Below are positions 32,748 to 40,421 of a stretch of DNA of 43,276 nt, one piece after another. Every line of letters begins with the position of its first letter. The stretch's first letter is position 1. Source of the DNA: CAYYAQ01 sp964469555. GTDB lineage: Bacteria > Planctomycetota > UBA1135 > UBA2386. The DNA is taken from contig CAYYAQ010000025.1 of the NCBI GenBank assembly GCA_964469555.1, positions 1 to 43,276 on the forward strand, read 5' to 3'. The notes under the pieces are model-generated. The model was not told where the DNA came from and did not search any database. It saw nothing but the letters and a program-made list of their open reading frames with translations. The position numbers and the translations under genes are program-made.

Positions 32748-33185
32748 ATGATCCGCATCCAAGTTCGTTCCAACGAGCCTCTCGAATCGGCACTGCGCCG
32801 GTTCAAGCGGCAGTGCAATTACGCGGGCATCTTTCGTCTCGCCAAGAAGTACAATTTCTTCGAGAAGAAGAGCGACCGCGACCGCCGCGAGCGTCGAGAA
32901 CGGATCCGGACGATGCAGCGCGCCCAGCGTCGCGCGATGGGACCGACCAAGGTGCGCCGCACCGCGAAGAAGTCGAAGTTCCGCAAGGGCCGCGGCAACG
33001 AAGTCAACGAGGCCGAGACGGCAACGGCGGAGGCTCTCGAACAGAAGGGCAAGGAAATCCGCTTGACTGGTGGTACCTCGGTGACGGCTGCAGAAACGCC
33101 TGCTCCGCAGAGCCCCGTCGAGGCAACCTCCGCTGAGACTACCCCCAAGGCCGCGCCCCAGGCGACCACCTCGGGCGAGGATTAG
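32748..33185 (+). CDS. rpsU: Ribosomal protein bS21 with long C-terminal extension
   Basis: The first ~60 residues are typical bS21: IRIQVRSNEPLESALRRFKRQCNYAGIF, KKYNFFEKKSDRDRRERRER, a basic helix that contacts the 16S rRNA 3' region near the anti-Shine-Dalgarno. Usual length is ~60-71 residues; here 145. After RTAKKSKFRKGRGNEV, the added ~75 residues change to low-complexity Ala/Thr/Pro/Glu (AETATAEALEQ, ETPAPQSPVEATSAETTP), probably disordered and acidic. No Shine-Dalgarno sequence precedes the ATG, which recalls bS21 genes elsewhere that sense ribosome composition. An RluA-type gene follows 14 nt downstream, likely in the same operon. Confidence 0.92.
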   Translation: MIRIQVRSNEPLESALRRFKRQCNYAGIFRLAKKYNFFEKKSDRDRRERRERIRTMQRAQRRAMGPTKVRRTAKKSKFRKGRGNEVNEAETATAEALEQKGKEIRLTGGTSVTAAETPAPQSPVEATSAETTPKAAPQATTSGED

Positions 33186-33199
33186 AGGAGGCGACGGGG

Positions 33200-34219
33200 A
33201 TGATTCCCCGCCTTCGCGGCGATCCGCCTCGCGACCTCAGTCGGCCTCTCGAGGAGTTGAGGGTCCAGATCGATGGGCCGCGGGACGGCGAGAGGCTTGA
33301 TGTCGCGCTCACGCACTACCTGACGTGGCGCTCGCGGACGAGCATCCTCGAGTTGATCCGCGATGGCCTCGTGATTCTCGAGGGACGCCGCGCCCGCAAG
33401 TCTTCCCGCGTGCGCCGCGGTGAGATCATCACGATCAAGATTCCGCCGCGCCCGGAGCCTCTGGAGCCCATCGCGCCGGATGGCAGCGGCATCGACATCC
33501 TCTACCAGGACCGCGCCATGGTCGCGGTCGACAAGCCCGCCGGGCTCGCTGTGCACCCCGCCGGCAAGCGTGTGCACGGCACTCTGATCCACTGGCTGCA
33601 CACGCATTTTCGCCGCCCGGATGACGCTGCGCACGACGTGGTGCCCCGACTTCTGCATCGCATCGACCGGGAGACCTCCGGTTTGGTCATGGTCAGTCTC
33701 AATCCAGACCTGCACGCCGAGGTCGGACGGCAGTTCGAAGAGCGGGAGGTCAAGAAGGTCTACCGCGCGGTCGTGCACGGTTGCCCGCCGGGAGATGAGG
33801 GCGTCGTCGATTTCGGCATCGAGCCGGACTCCGATTCCGTGGTGCGACTGAAGCTCCGCGCCACCGTGAGCGGGGGGGGGCAGCATGCGCTGACCCATTA
33901 TCGCGTCGAGCGGCGAACCGACCGGTTCGCTCTGGTCGAACTCCGACCGCAGACTGGGCGCACCCACCAGCTCCGCGTCCACATGGCTGCGATTGGCTGC
34001 CCGCTGGTCGGGGACAAGGTCTACGGCGTCGACGACGGGGTCTTCCTCGAGTATCTCGAGGGCGAACTCAGCGAGGCGACTCGAGAGCGACTCGTTCTCG
34101 ATCGGCACGCTCTCCACAGCGCGAGCATCACGTTCCATCACCCGTTCGAAGATCGCCCGATGACTCTCTCCGCGCCGCTGCCGCGCGACATGGCGTCTCT
34201 GCTGTCTGGCGGCGCGTAG
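33200..34219 (+). CDS. RluA-family pseudouridine synthase
   Basis: Converts uridine to pseudouridine in rRNA or tRNA. An N-terminal S4 domain (ERLDVALTHYLTWRSRTSILELIRDGLVILEG, ~31-62) precedes the catalytic domain with ILYQDRAMVAVDKPAGLAVHPAG, HRIDRETSGLVMV (catalytic Asp156), VKKVYRAVVHG, ALVELRPQTGRTHQLRVHMAAIGCPLVGDKVYG and HALHSASITFHHPF. The 339-residue length and S4 domain suggest the RluD/RluC group; the exact target is open. GAGGAGG lies ~10 nt before ATG 33200. A run of nine G (33872-33880) lies in frame (Ser-Gly-Gly-Gly-Gln). Confidence 0.93.
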   Translation: MIPRLRGDPPRDLSRPLEELRVQIDGPRDGERLDVALTHYLTWRSRTSILELIRDGLVILEGRRARKSSRVRRGEIITIKIPPRPEPLEPIAPDGSGIDILYQDRAMVAVDKPAGLAVHPAGKRVHGTLIHWLHTHFRRPDDAAHDVVPRLLHRIDRETSGLVMVSLNPDLHAEVGRQFEEREVKKVYRAVVHGCPPGDEGVVDFGIEPDSDSVVRLKLRATVSGGGQHALTHYRVERRTDRFALVELRPQTGRTHQLRVHMAAIGCPLVGDKVYGVDDGVFLEYLEGELSEATRERLVLDRHALHSASITFHHPFEDRPMTLSAPLPRDMASLLSGGA

Positions 34220-34225
34220 CCGAGG

Positions 34226-34435
34226 TTACTCGCCGGACCGGTCGTCCGAGGCGAGGTCGTACGGCGTGACCAGGCGGTAGCGATCCGTGGTCCGCATCGG
34301 ATCGGGGCTGAAGTGCTTCGCCGATTGGGGGCCGTCGACGATCTTCGGTTCCAAGGTCGGTGTCGCCACTTCCTGGGGCGCTGCCCCGGGCTGACCTTCC
34401 CGCGCTGGATTCCTTTCCGTGTCGAGTACGTGCAT
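34226..34435 (-). CDS. Small hypothetical protein with strong RBS
   Basis: A 69-residue polar protein (starts MHVLDTERNPAREGQPGAAP, ends YDLASDDRSGE) with no membrane or Cys features. The ATG at 34435 is set by AGGAG 8 nt upstream; the frame extends to 34480 but those codons precede the ribosome site. Unknown family. It lies downstream of the FIST operon, 70 nt after the micro-membrane gene. Confidence 0.55.
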   Translation of the reverse strand: MHVLDTERNPAREGQPGAAPQEVATPTLEPKIVDGPQSAKHFSPDPMRTTDRYRLVTPYDLASDDRSGE

Positions 34436-34505
34436 AGGGGCGGCTCCTGGTTGGACCTCACTGTAGGGTACGCGTCTCAAACCCTGATCGCAAGTCGCAA
34501 CACGG

Positions 34506-34664
34506 CTATGTAGACTCCGGACCGAAAGCCAGGCCGATCAGCAGCGGAAGCACCGTCGCTGCAACGTACAACACCAGGATCGCCAGCAGCTCGCGGTGGA
34601 GTGAGGACTTCTCGAGGGCGTGTAGCCCCCCGTCATCTGGGGGGTGTTCTTCGTCTGGTTTCAT
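34506..34664 (-). CDS. 52-residue single-helix membrane protein
   Basis: A small gene read by hand from ATG 34664 to TAG 34506. It begins with an acidic cytoplasmic part (MKPDEEHPPDDGGLHALEKS) and has one hydrophobic helix (ELLAILVLYVAATVLPLLIG) before a short tail. The ATG overlaps the stop of the polytopic membrane gene as ATGA, so it is translationally coupled, which strongly supports it being real. It probably acts as a small subunit or regulator of that membrane protein. No family recognised. Confidence 0.75.
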   Translation of the reverse strand: MKPDEEHPPDDGGLHALEKSSLHRELLAILVLYVAATVLPLLIGLAFGPEST

Positions 34665-36175
34665 GTCGTCAGAGCCACGCGGCAATTGCCGCGCAGCCGA
34701 TGGATTGCCGCGCCCAGGAGTGCGGCGGCGATGAGGATCCCGTACGGGTTGGCGGCGAGCATCGAGAACGCGCCGCCGAACAGTGCGAGGATGATCGCGA
34801 GGGCGGTCAGTCCACCGAACTCCATCGCGCCCTCCTCCATGTCGCTGTCATTCGTGAATGGTGCGGTCGTCAGTCTCGTCAAGCAAATCTCCGTGACGAA
34901 GACCCCGAGCCCCAGAGAGAACAGCGGCATCGTCACGGCGAACAGCACTTCGGAGAGGCTCCACGAACTCACCGCCAACAGCCCGAGGCACGCAGCGATC
35001 TGGACGGGTAGCAACACGTGGGTCGTGAGCGCGACGAGGCTGGCGGTTCGGTAGAGTCGAATGTCGCGATGCGGCGACGTGCGAAAGATCCACCCCGCGT
35101 TCTCGTGATCTGAACGCGGAAGGAATGTCACGAGGAACGGCATGCCGATCGCGGGAGCCTGCAGCGTCATGCCCAAGAGCAGCGCTTGCGCGCGCGGGTC
35201 CTGCGTGTCCCACAAGCTGAGCATCACCATGCCGGCGGGAATCCCGAACAGCGGCAGAACGCGCGCGCGAAATCCGGGACTGCGGAACAGCATCGTCGCG
35301 ATGAACCTCGTGATGCCGAGGAGCGGACCGTTTCGCGTCAACGCCCGGTCGACGGCGCTGAGGATTCCCGGTCGCTTCGCCCGATTCTGGATTCGGTTGC
35401 GCTGCATGCTGTTTAGAGCCATGGCCGCGACGAACAACACCAGGGCCAGTCCGGCGAGCAGAAGCCAGAAGAACCCCGCGTCCAGCGGACGATCGATGAC
35501 GCGCGCGGCCCAGTAGGGTGGCCACATCATCGCGCCCGTCCGTTCGATTGGCAGGTGCTCCGCGGTCTCGTCCAGGTGGGGGAGGCAGATCGCGAAGCCG
35601 ACAAGGCCGCCCGCCAAGAGCGTGGCCTTGAGCGTGCCGGCGACGAGTTGCGATCGCGCGGGGCCCATCGTCAGGAATACGAAACGCGTGAAGACAGCCA
35701 GCGCCGCTGCCATGAACGCCGCGACGACGGTGGCCATCAACAGGTACAGGGGAATGGCGACCAGGGAGAAGCCGCAGGCCCAGTACGCGAGGATGGCGGG
35801 AGGAATGGCCATTCCCGTCGTCACGAGCGTCAGCGAGAAACTGCTGTGAAGCGCGCGTGCGAGTGTCAGCGATCCCGCGGGCATCGGTGCGGTGCGAACC
35901 AACAGCTCGTCAGCCTCTTCGCGCTTTTGCCGCTTCGGCTCGCCGAGCATGCCGATCCCAATCAGGCCAGTCGACAGTGAGAGGTTCGCAGCGAGGTACG
36001 CCACCGCGAACCCATGGAATTCCGGAAGGAAAACGGCGGCAAAGAGAAGCCCGATGAACGACTGCGTGAAGATCGTCGAGGTCAGGCTGCTGCCTGGTTC
36101 TCCGGTCTTGCGGCTATCACCGAAGAAGTCGATGACCAACCAACTCTTGACCAGCGTGAGGACGCGTGAGTTCAA
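34661..36175 (-). CDS. Large polytopic membrane protein, ABC-2-permease-like
   Basis: A 504-residue protein with about ten to twelve hydrophobic helices in two groups, separated by a polar linker with SMQRNRIQNRAKRPGILSAVDRAL (~295-320). The opening LTLVKSWLVIDFFGDSRKTGEPGSSLTSTIFTQSFIGLL recalls two-copy ABC-2-type export permeases with a cytoplasmic N-terminal helix, but no ATPase gene is present in the window. The start is taken as TTG 36175, overlapping the FIST stop (TTGA); frame upstream of it is antisense-like. Coupled to FIST at its start and to the 52-residue protein at its end, it is the centre of a three-gene unit. Confidence 0.75.
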   Translation of the reverse strand: MNSRVLTLVKSWLVIDFFGDSRKTGEPGSSLTSTIFTQSFIGLLFAAVFLPEFHGFAVAYLAANLSLSTGLIGIGMLGEPKRQKREEADELLVRTAPMPAGSLTLARALHSSFSLTLVTTGMAIPPAILAYWACGFSLVAIPLYLLMATVVAAFMAAALAVFTRFVFLTMGPARSQLVAGTLKATLLAGGLVGFAICLPHLDETAEHLPIERTGAMMWPPYWAARVIDRPLDAGFFWLLLAGLALVLFVAAMALNSMQRNRIQNRAKRPGILSAVDRALTRNGPLLGITRFIATMLFRSPGFRARVLPLFGIPAGMVMLSLWDTQDPRAQALLLGMTLQAPAIGMPFLVTFLPRSDHENAGWIFRTSPHRDIRLYRTASLVALTTHVLLPVQIAACLGLLAVSSWSLSEVLFAVTMPLFSLGLGVFVTEICLTRLTTAPFTNDSDMEEGAMEFGGLTALAIILALFGGAFSMLAANPYGILIAAALLGAAIHRLRGNCRVALTT

Positions 36176-37371
36176 CTTTCTTTCTCGCGCAGCACGCCGA
36201 AAGCGGACGTGTAGCCGTGAATGTAGGTCGATCCTTGCACGGGACCGATCTCTCCGTTGCAAAAGAACCCGCTGAGAGGAATGTGACCGACGACGTTCCG
36301 GAACATTTCGCTGTCGTGATTGGGTCTGCCGTAGAGGTGCTCGCCTCGCCCGAGACACGAGAACAACAGTGCGCCGCGAGTTCCAGCACCGGACAGGCGA
36401 CCTTCGCGGAGACCCTGTTCGAGCACGGATTCCAGATCATTCGAGCTGCACCTACCGTCGCGGAGATGGAACTGCACTTGGCGACCGAGTCCGATTTCGG
36501 CGCCGATCGCGAGGCTGCCGGACTCGGGGTCGTACCCGGTCATGTTGCGGATCAGATAGTCGCCGTGTGCGGGCTCGGTCGTGGCAAACGGATCCATCGC
36601 GATCCCGAGGAACAGCGGCGTCGATTGCGCCAGGTTGAGATCCTCACCCGACAGATCTTCCAACTGGTTTTGCGAGAACTGCATCGCCGGCACGTCGTCG
36701 AGGGAGAGGATATGGTTGTCTTTGATCTTGGTGAGGCGCCCGATCTTGCCGAAGGGTTTGCAACCCTGGGCGACGACGGTCTCGATCACGATGTTGCCGG
36801 AGAAGACCATCGCGACGGCGCCCTCTTGGTAGACCGTTTGATCGACGAAGAGGACGTTTTCTCCGGGGTGAGCCGAACCACTGATGAGTCCCCCGATCTT
36901 TGAAACCCCTGGGTACGCAAAGTCGAGACCACCGAGCAAGCGGTCGGTCGGAAACGAGAACGGATCGGGTAGCAAGATGAAGCCAGTCGCCTCGGCGGGA
37001 GGTATCATGAGCAGTCGCACCCACTCATCTTGGCCGAGGTCGTCGTTTGGAAGGTCCTGTTCGATCAAGTACACGATCTCGACCTCGGCGTTGGGCAACG
37101 AAAGCAACGAGACGCTCACCGCTGGCATTCTCTCGATCTCGACGCCGTTCCCAATGATGCCGCCCGCCGCACATCCGACGAGGCGCGTGGGATCCACGAG
37201 TTCGGTCATCAGGGACGGGGCTACTGTGATCTTGGAGCCGTACGCTCCGGATACGAACAGCAGACACAGATCGATCTCGGCACCATTCGCCGACTCCAAC
37301 GCTTCGGACGCCGCCTCCCGGCACGCATCCTCGATGTCGATCTCCGTGGAGAGCGCTGTCGTGATCTGCAT
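36172..37371 (-). CDS. FIST domain sensor protein
   Basis: A 399-residue soluble protein with FIST_N (MTELVDPTRLVGCAAGGIIGNGVEIE; ~55-80; FILLPDPFSFPTDRLLGGLDFAYPGVSKIGGLISGS, ~130-166) and FIST_C (PLFLGIAMDPFATTEPAHGDYLIRNMTGYDPESGSLAIGAEI; GALLFSCLGRGEHLYG; HIPLSGFFCNGEIGPV near the end). FIST proteins are sensor-type domains proposed to bind small ligands such as amino acids, and usually occur with kinases or chemotaxis genes. None are here: instead the gene is coupled to a polytopic membrane protein, suggesting a ligand-sensing partner of a transporter. The upstream 73 nt to the heparinase remnant show nothing. Confidence 0.9.
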   Translation of the reverse strand: MQITTALSTEIDIEDACREAASEALESANGAEIDLCLLFVSGAYGSKITVAPSLMTELVDPTRLVGCAAGGIIGNGVEIERMPAVSVSLLSLPNAEVEIVYLIEQDLPNDDLGQDEWVRLLMIPPAEATGFILLPDPFSFPTDRLLGGLDFAYPGVSKIGGLISGSAHPGENVLFVDQTVYQEGAVAMVFSGNIVIETVVAQGCKPFGKIGRLTKIKDNHILSLDDVPAMQFSQNQLEDLSGEDLNLAQSTPLFLGIAMDPFATTEPAHGDYLIRNMTGYDPESGSLAIGAEIGLGRQVQFHLRDGRCSSNDLESVLEQGLREGRLSGAGTRGALLFSCLGRGEHLYGRPNHDSEMFRNVVGHIPLSGFFCNGEIGPVQGSTYIHGYTSAFGVLREKES

Positions 37372-37444
37372 GTCGCGTCGAGGGTAGTCAACTCGGCGCG
37401 GGTTGTCACTCGCCCACTCGATCGGTGGGCGCGAGGGGCAATCC

Positions 37445-38051
37445 TCAGAGGCCTATGGTCACGTTGCCGCGGAGGAAATGGACGACAGTCTCTGGGGCTT
37501 TCTTCAGGCCCATCGCCAACTGAATGCCGCGACCGTAGCTAGTCAGCTGACTGCGGTAGATCTCCGCGCGTTCCTTGCCGAATCCGTACCACACGAAACT
37601 CAGTTTGTCGAAGTGACCATGGAATCCTCCGTACGGACCGAACGTGAACGCGACCGTCAGTCCCGCTGCTCCGGTCGCGCGCAGGATCGCGTGGCCGGCG
37701 CCGCGAAATACGACGCTCTCTTGTTTCGATGTCGGCGTCGCACCGAGAGAACGAGCGAAGCGGATCGACTCCCACGAGGGAGTCGCGGGCAAGGCTCCAT
37801 GAAGCTCCGCGCGACCCGCCGCGGGGCGGAAGCACGATCGGGAGCTTCAGGGATTCCACTGCGCCGCGCACGCGCTTCACGACTAGGGGCTCAGACCTCC
37901 CGTAGGCGAGACGCAACGCGGCGATTTCGTCCTTCGAACACGTGAGGAAATCGGTGTTGTCCGGCGCTTTGACGAGGTCCGGGCTCGGCGGTCGCCACTG
38001 AGCGGGGATTGTGGCGAGGAGGCAGCCGAACGTGACGAAGAGACGCGTCAG
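37445..38051 (-). pseudogene. Heparinase II/III-like gene remnant
   Basis: Two pieces in different frames. The first (38051 to ~37800) reads as a signal peptide (TRLFVTFGCLLATIPAQ), a helical part (KDEIAALRLAYGRSEPLVVKRV) and ends at LPIVLPPRGG, the motif found before the catalytic region of heparinase/alginate-lyase proteins. The second (37792-37445) carries FTFGPYGGFHGHFDKLSFVWYGFGKERAEI, the heparinase II/III beta-sandwich signature, then SYGRGIQ. The ~300 residues expected between them are missing, and the end after TVVHFLRG is short. A 7-bp hairpin (GACTCCC-N4-GGGAGTC, 37767-37784) lies at the junction. Only a CTG is available as first-piece start. A decayed polysaccharide lyase gene. 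Confidence 0.75.
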
Positions 38052-38094
38052 TCCGAAATACTAGTGTCTCGCCCCCGTGGTATCGTGGTCCGCG

Positions 38095-38361
38095 ATGGCG
38101 CGTCGCAGAGAAACCGAAGAGTGTCCCGAGTGTGGTGCAGAGTTCCGCAAGGGACGGCTCGCGTGCCCCGAGTGCGGCAGTGACGCGCAGACCGGTTGGA
38201 AGAGCGAAGAGGATATCCAGTACGAGTCGGTGGAGATTCCGGACACCTACGAGGAGCTCGTCGCGACCGGCGCGCCGAAGGACCGCCGCAAGCAGATCTT
38301 CCTCATCGCCGCGATCCTCTCCTTGATCGCGATGCTCCTCTTCGTCTTCGGGCGCTGGTAG
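38095..38361 (+). CDS. Zinc-ribbon protein with C-terminal membrane helix
   Basis: An 88-residue protein: two CPECG knuckles (ECPECGAEFRKGRLACPECGSDA, ~9-31) forming one zinc ribbon, an acidic linker (SEEDIQYESVEIPDTYEELVA) and a C-terminal helix (IFLIAAILSLIAMLLFVFG) that anchors it, ribbon in the cytoplasm. ATG 38095 chosen over GTG/ATG 38077 because the protein reads from ARRRETEECPECG. Such proteins are common in Planctomycetota and related groups; function unknown. Confidence 0.85.
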   Translation: MARRRETEECPECGAEFRKGRLACPECGSDAQTGWKSEEDIQYESVEIPDTYEELVATGAPKDRRKQIFLIAAILSLIAMLLFVFGRW

Positions 38362-38429
38362 TCAGTCCTTGCCGTCGTTCTCGATGAGATCTTCGCCAGT
38401 CGGTCGCGGATGTTCTCGAGGGACTCCGC

Positions 38430-39242
38430 CTATTTGGTTTTGTCGAACATGATCGCCTCTGGCGGTCGTGCGCCCTTCTCAGCCACCGGCTGAGCTCGGG
38501 TGGGCCGGATGTAGCTGTGGGGGTCGAGTGCGCGAGTGCTCATGAACGTCGGGGACACGGTTTGGATGCCGACCCGGTGTGGTGCGTCCATCACGTGCTT
38601 GCGCAGGTTGGATCGGCAGGTGACCGTCTGTTTGACCTCCGTGAAGAGACCTGCGATCCGGTACGTGACCGAGAAGTCACCGAGGTCGGCGACTTGCACG
38701 AATGGTTCCTCCAAGTCCACACTTCGTGCTGCCTGCAAGAGGCACTCCTCGATTCGACCTCGTGGCGTGTCGTAGCCGAGCGACACGGTCGCGGAGATGA
38801 TCGTCCCGGATGCGCGCACGACCCGGTACGAATTGCTGACGGGGAACAGGTTCGGCAAGGTCGTCAGGTCGCGATCCTCGGTCTGGATCTCCGTGTGGAA
38901 GAGCCCGCGCTCCGTGACGCGGCCAAAGTGTTCGCCGACGCGGAGGAAGTCACCCGCGTTGAACGCAGCGGCGACTCGCATCTGCATCCCCGCGAGGGCA
39001 TTGCCGAGGATCGTCGTCGAGGGCAATCCGAGCGTTCCGATGATGATCGCGCCGATCACTTGGGTCGTTTCCTTGCCGATTTCGAACGCATCTGCGACGG
39101 CCATCACCACGATCAGGATGCCGACGATGGTCAGCGTGAGCATGATCGAGTGGATTTGGAAGTTCTTCGTCGGCGACGAGCGTGACTTCCCCGGCGAGTA
39201 GCGGATCGCGATTAGCGCCAGAGTCGCGACGACCAGCGTCAC
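38430..39242 (-). CDS. MscS-type mechanosensitive channel, possibly truncated by TAG codons
   Basis: A small-conductance mechanosensitive channel: pore helix TM3 region (GAIIIGTLGLPSTTILGNALAGMQMRVAAAFNAGDFLRVG, ~60-100), then the beta domain (GRVTERGLFHTEIQTEDRDLTTLPNLFPVSNSYRVV) and the C-terminal alpha/beta domain. GTG 39242 is the first start without a stop, giving 270 residues and little room for the N-terminal helices. Reading upstream, TAG at 39267-39269 is followed further back by a frame open to GTG 39335 (IQTKAPEGTEPASPTTSWVME), which looks like a real N-terminus. After the terminal TAG the frame continues AESLENIRDRLAKIS. Both TAGs would be CAG (Gln) with one change. Probably a channel gene with nonsense changes, or errors. 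Confidence 0.7.
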   Translation of the reverse strand: MTLVVATLALIAIRYSPGKSRSSPTKNFQIHSIMLTLTIVGILIVVMAVADAFEIGKETTQVIGAIIIGTLGLPSTTILGNALAGMQMRVAAAFNAGDFLRVGEHFGRVTERGLFHTEIQTEDRDLTTLPNLFPVSNSYRVVRASGTIISATVSLGYDTPRGRIEECLLQAARSVDLEEPFVQVADLGDFSVTYRIAGLFTEVKQTVTCRSNLRKHVMDAPHRVGIQTVSPTFMSTRALDPHSYIRPTRAQPVAEKGARPPEAIMFDKTK

Positions 39243-39385
39243 GCCGGTCGGGATCAGTTTGTCCAGCTATTCCATGACCCAACTCGTCGTCGGGCTGGCG
39301 GGTTCCGTTCCTTCCGGGGCCTTCGTCTGGATCACGCCGTGACTTTCCGGTCTAGCGGACCAAACTTCAAGCGGGCATCAATGAG

Positions 39386-40390
39386 TCAGATCCCCTTCCG
39401 CAGGTGTCGCTCGACGAAACCGAACCACAACCCGTGGAGACCTCTGCGCAGTCGCTGCGCGTTGCCACCCAAGTACATCCCCAACGCCGACCACTTCGCG
39501 TACTGATTCGACCACGCCCGCCAGTGAGCCGCCTCGTCATCGGGCAGGTCGAGCTCATCGACGATGCGTTGAAACTCTCTCTGCCCGCCCTTCACCCCGT
39601 TGCGGTAGTGCTCGTAGGTCGGCATCAGGTGCACGTCGAACAAGTCCCTCAGATTCTCGTGGTCGCAGAAGATCCGTTTGCCCTCATCTTTCGGTGTGCG
39701 GTTGTGCGAGTGGACCACCGCGCTGCGCGGTTCGTACACGATGCTCTGTCCCGACAGGATGAGCTTCTTTCCGAACGCGACGTCCTCTCCGAACCGACGA
39801 TACCCGAATGGAATCTTCTCCCAGGCCGAGCGGCGAACGCTCCCGGCGACGTTGTCGTACGCGCATACTTTTAGGCGCTCCATCGGATCCAGCTTCTCGA
39901 ATGCCTGGCTCGGGTCGGTGCCGTCTGCTCCCTCGGTCAATTGTTGCGCCACGCGTTCGGTCTGGCCGGCGGTCCACTGCAGGATGCGATGCTTGATCAC
40001 CGGGTTGCAGTCATCGCGCGGAATCTGCCGGCAGTACGCGGCTGCGACCAAGGGTTCTTCGTAGGCCGCGACCAGTTGCGGCAACCAATTCTCGTCCGCG
40101 GGCACGGCATCTTGCGTGAGCAACACGATGACGTCCCCCGACGTCTTGCCGATGCCCATGTCTCGCGTCGCGCCGTGGTTGAACTCCCTCTTTTCGATGC
40201 CGTGCACCGCGAATCCCCGCTTCTTCAAGAGGTCGACCGTGCTGTCGGTCGAACCGCTGTCGATCGCCAGGCGCTCGAGTTCGGAGCTGCGCGGTTGCCG
40301 ATCAATCCCGTCGAGTACCTGCTCGAGCAGTGCGCCGGCATTGAGCGTGGGCATGACGAGGCTGACGCGCATGGCGTCGTTGTAGACCAT
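39386..40390 (-). CDS. GT2-family glycosyltransferase (rhamnosyltransferase-like)
   Basis: A 334-residue GT-A fold transferase: SLVMPTLNAGALLEQVLDGI at the start, DSGSTDSTVDLLKKRGF (nucleotide-sugar motif), EFNHGATRDMGIGKTSGDVIVLLTQDAVP (the 'NhG.aRN.g...a.g..i.fl.qDa.p' signature of rhamnosyltransferase-like GT2 members) and an acceptor-binding part with VAGSVRRSAWEKIPFGYRRFGEDVAF (the ED catalytic pair). Transfers an activated sugar onto a polysaccharide or lipid-linked acceptor. Start could be 40390 or 40372 (MRVSLVMPT); the latter fits the family better. It is divergent from the next glycosyltransferase gene with only 31-49 nt between. Confidence 0.88.
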   Translation of the reverse strand: MVYNDAMRVSLVMPTLNAGALLEQVLDGIDRQPRSSELERLAIDSGSTDSTVDLLKKRGFAVHGIEKREFNHGATRDMGIGKTSGDVIVLLTQDAVPADENWLPQLVAAYEEPLVAAAYCRQIPRDDCNPVIKHRILQWTAGQTERVAQQLTEGADGTDPSQAFEKLDPMERLKVCAYDNVAGSVRRSAWEKIPFGYRRFGEDVAFGKKLILSGQSIVYEPRSAVVHSHNRTPKDEGKRIFCDHENLRDLFDVHLMPTYEHYRNGVKGGQREFQRIVDELDLPDDEAAHWRAWSNQYAKWSALGMYLGGNAQRLRRGLHGLWFGFVERHLRKGI

Positions 40391-40421
40391 CGATGATGGG
40401 CCAGATACCGTCCAATTCGAA

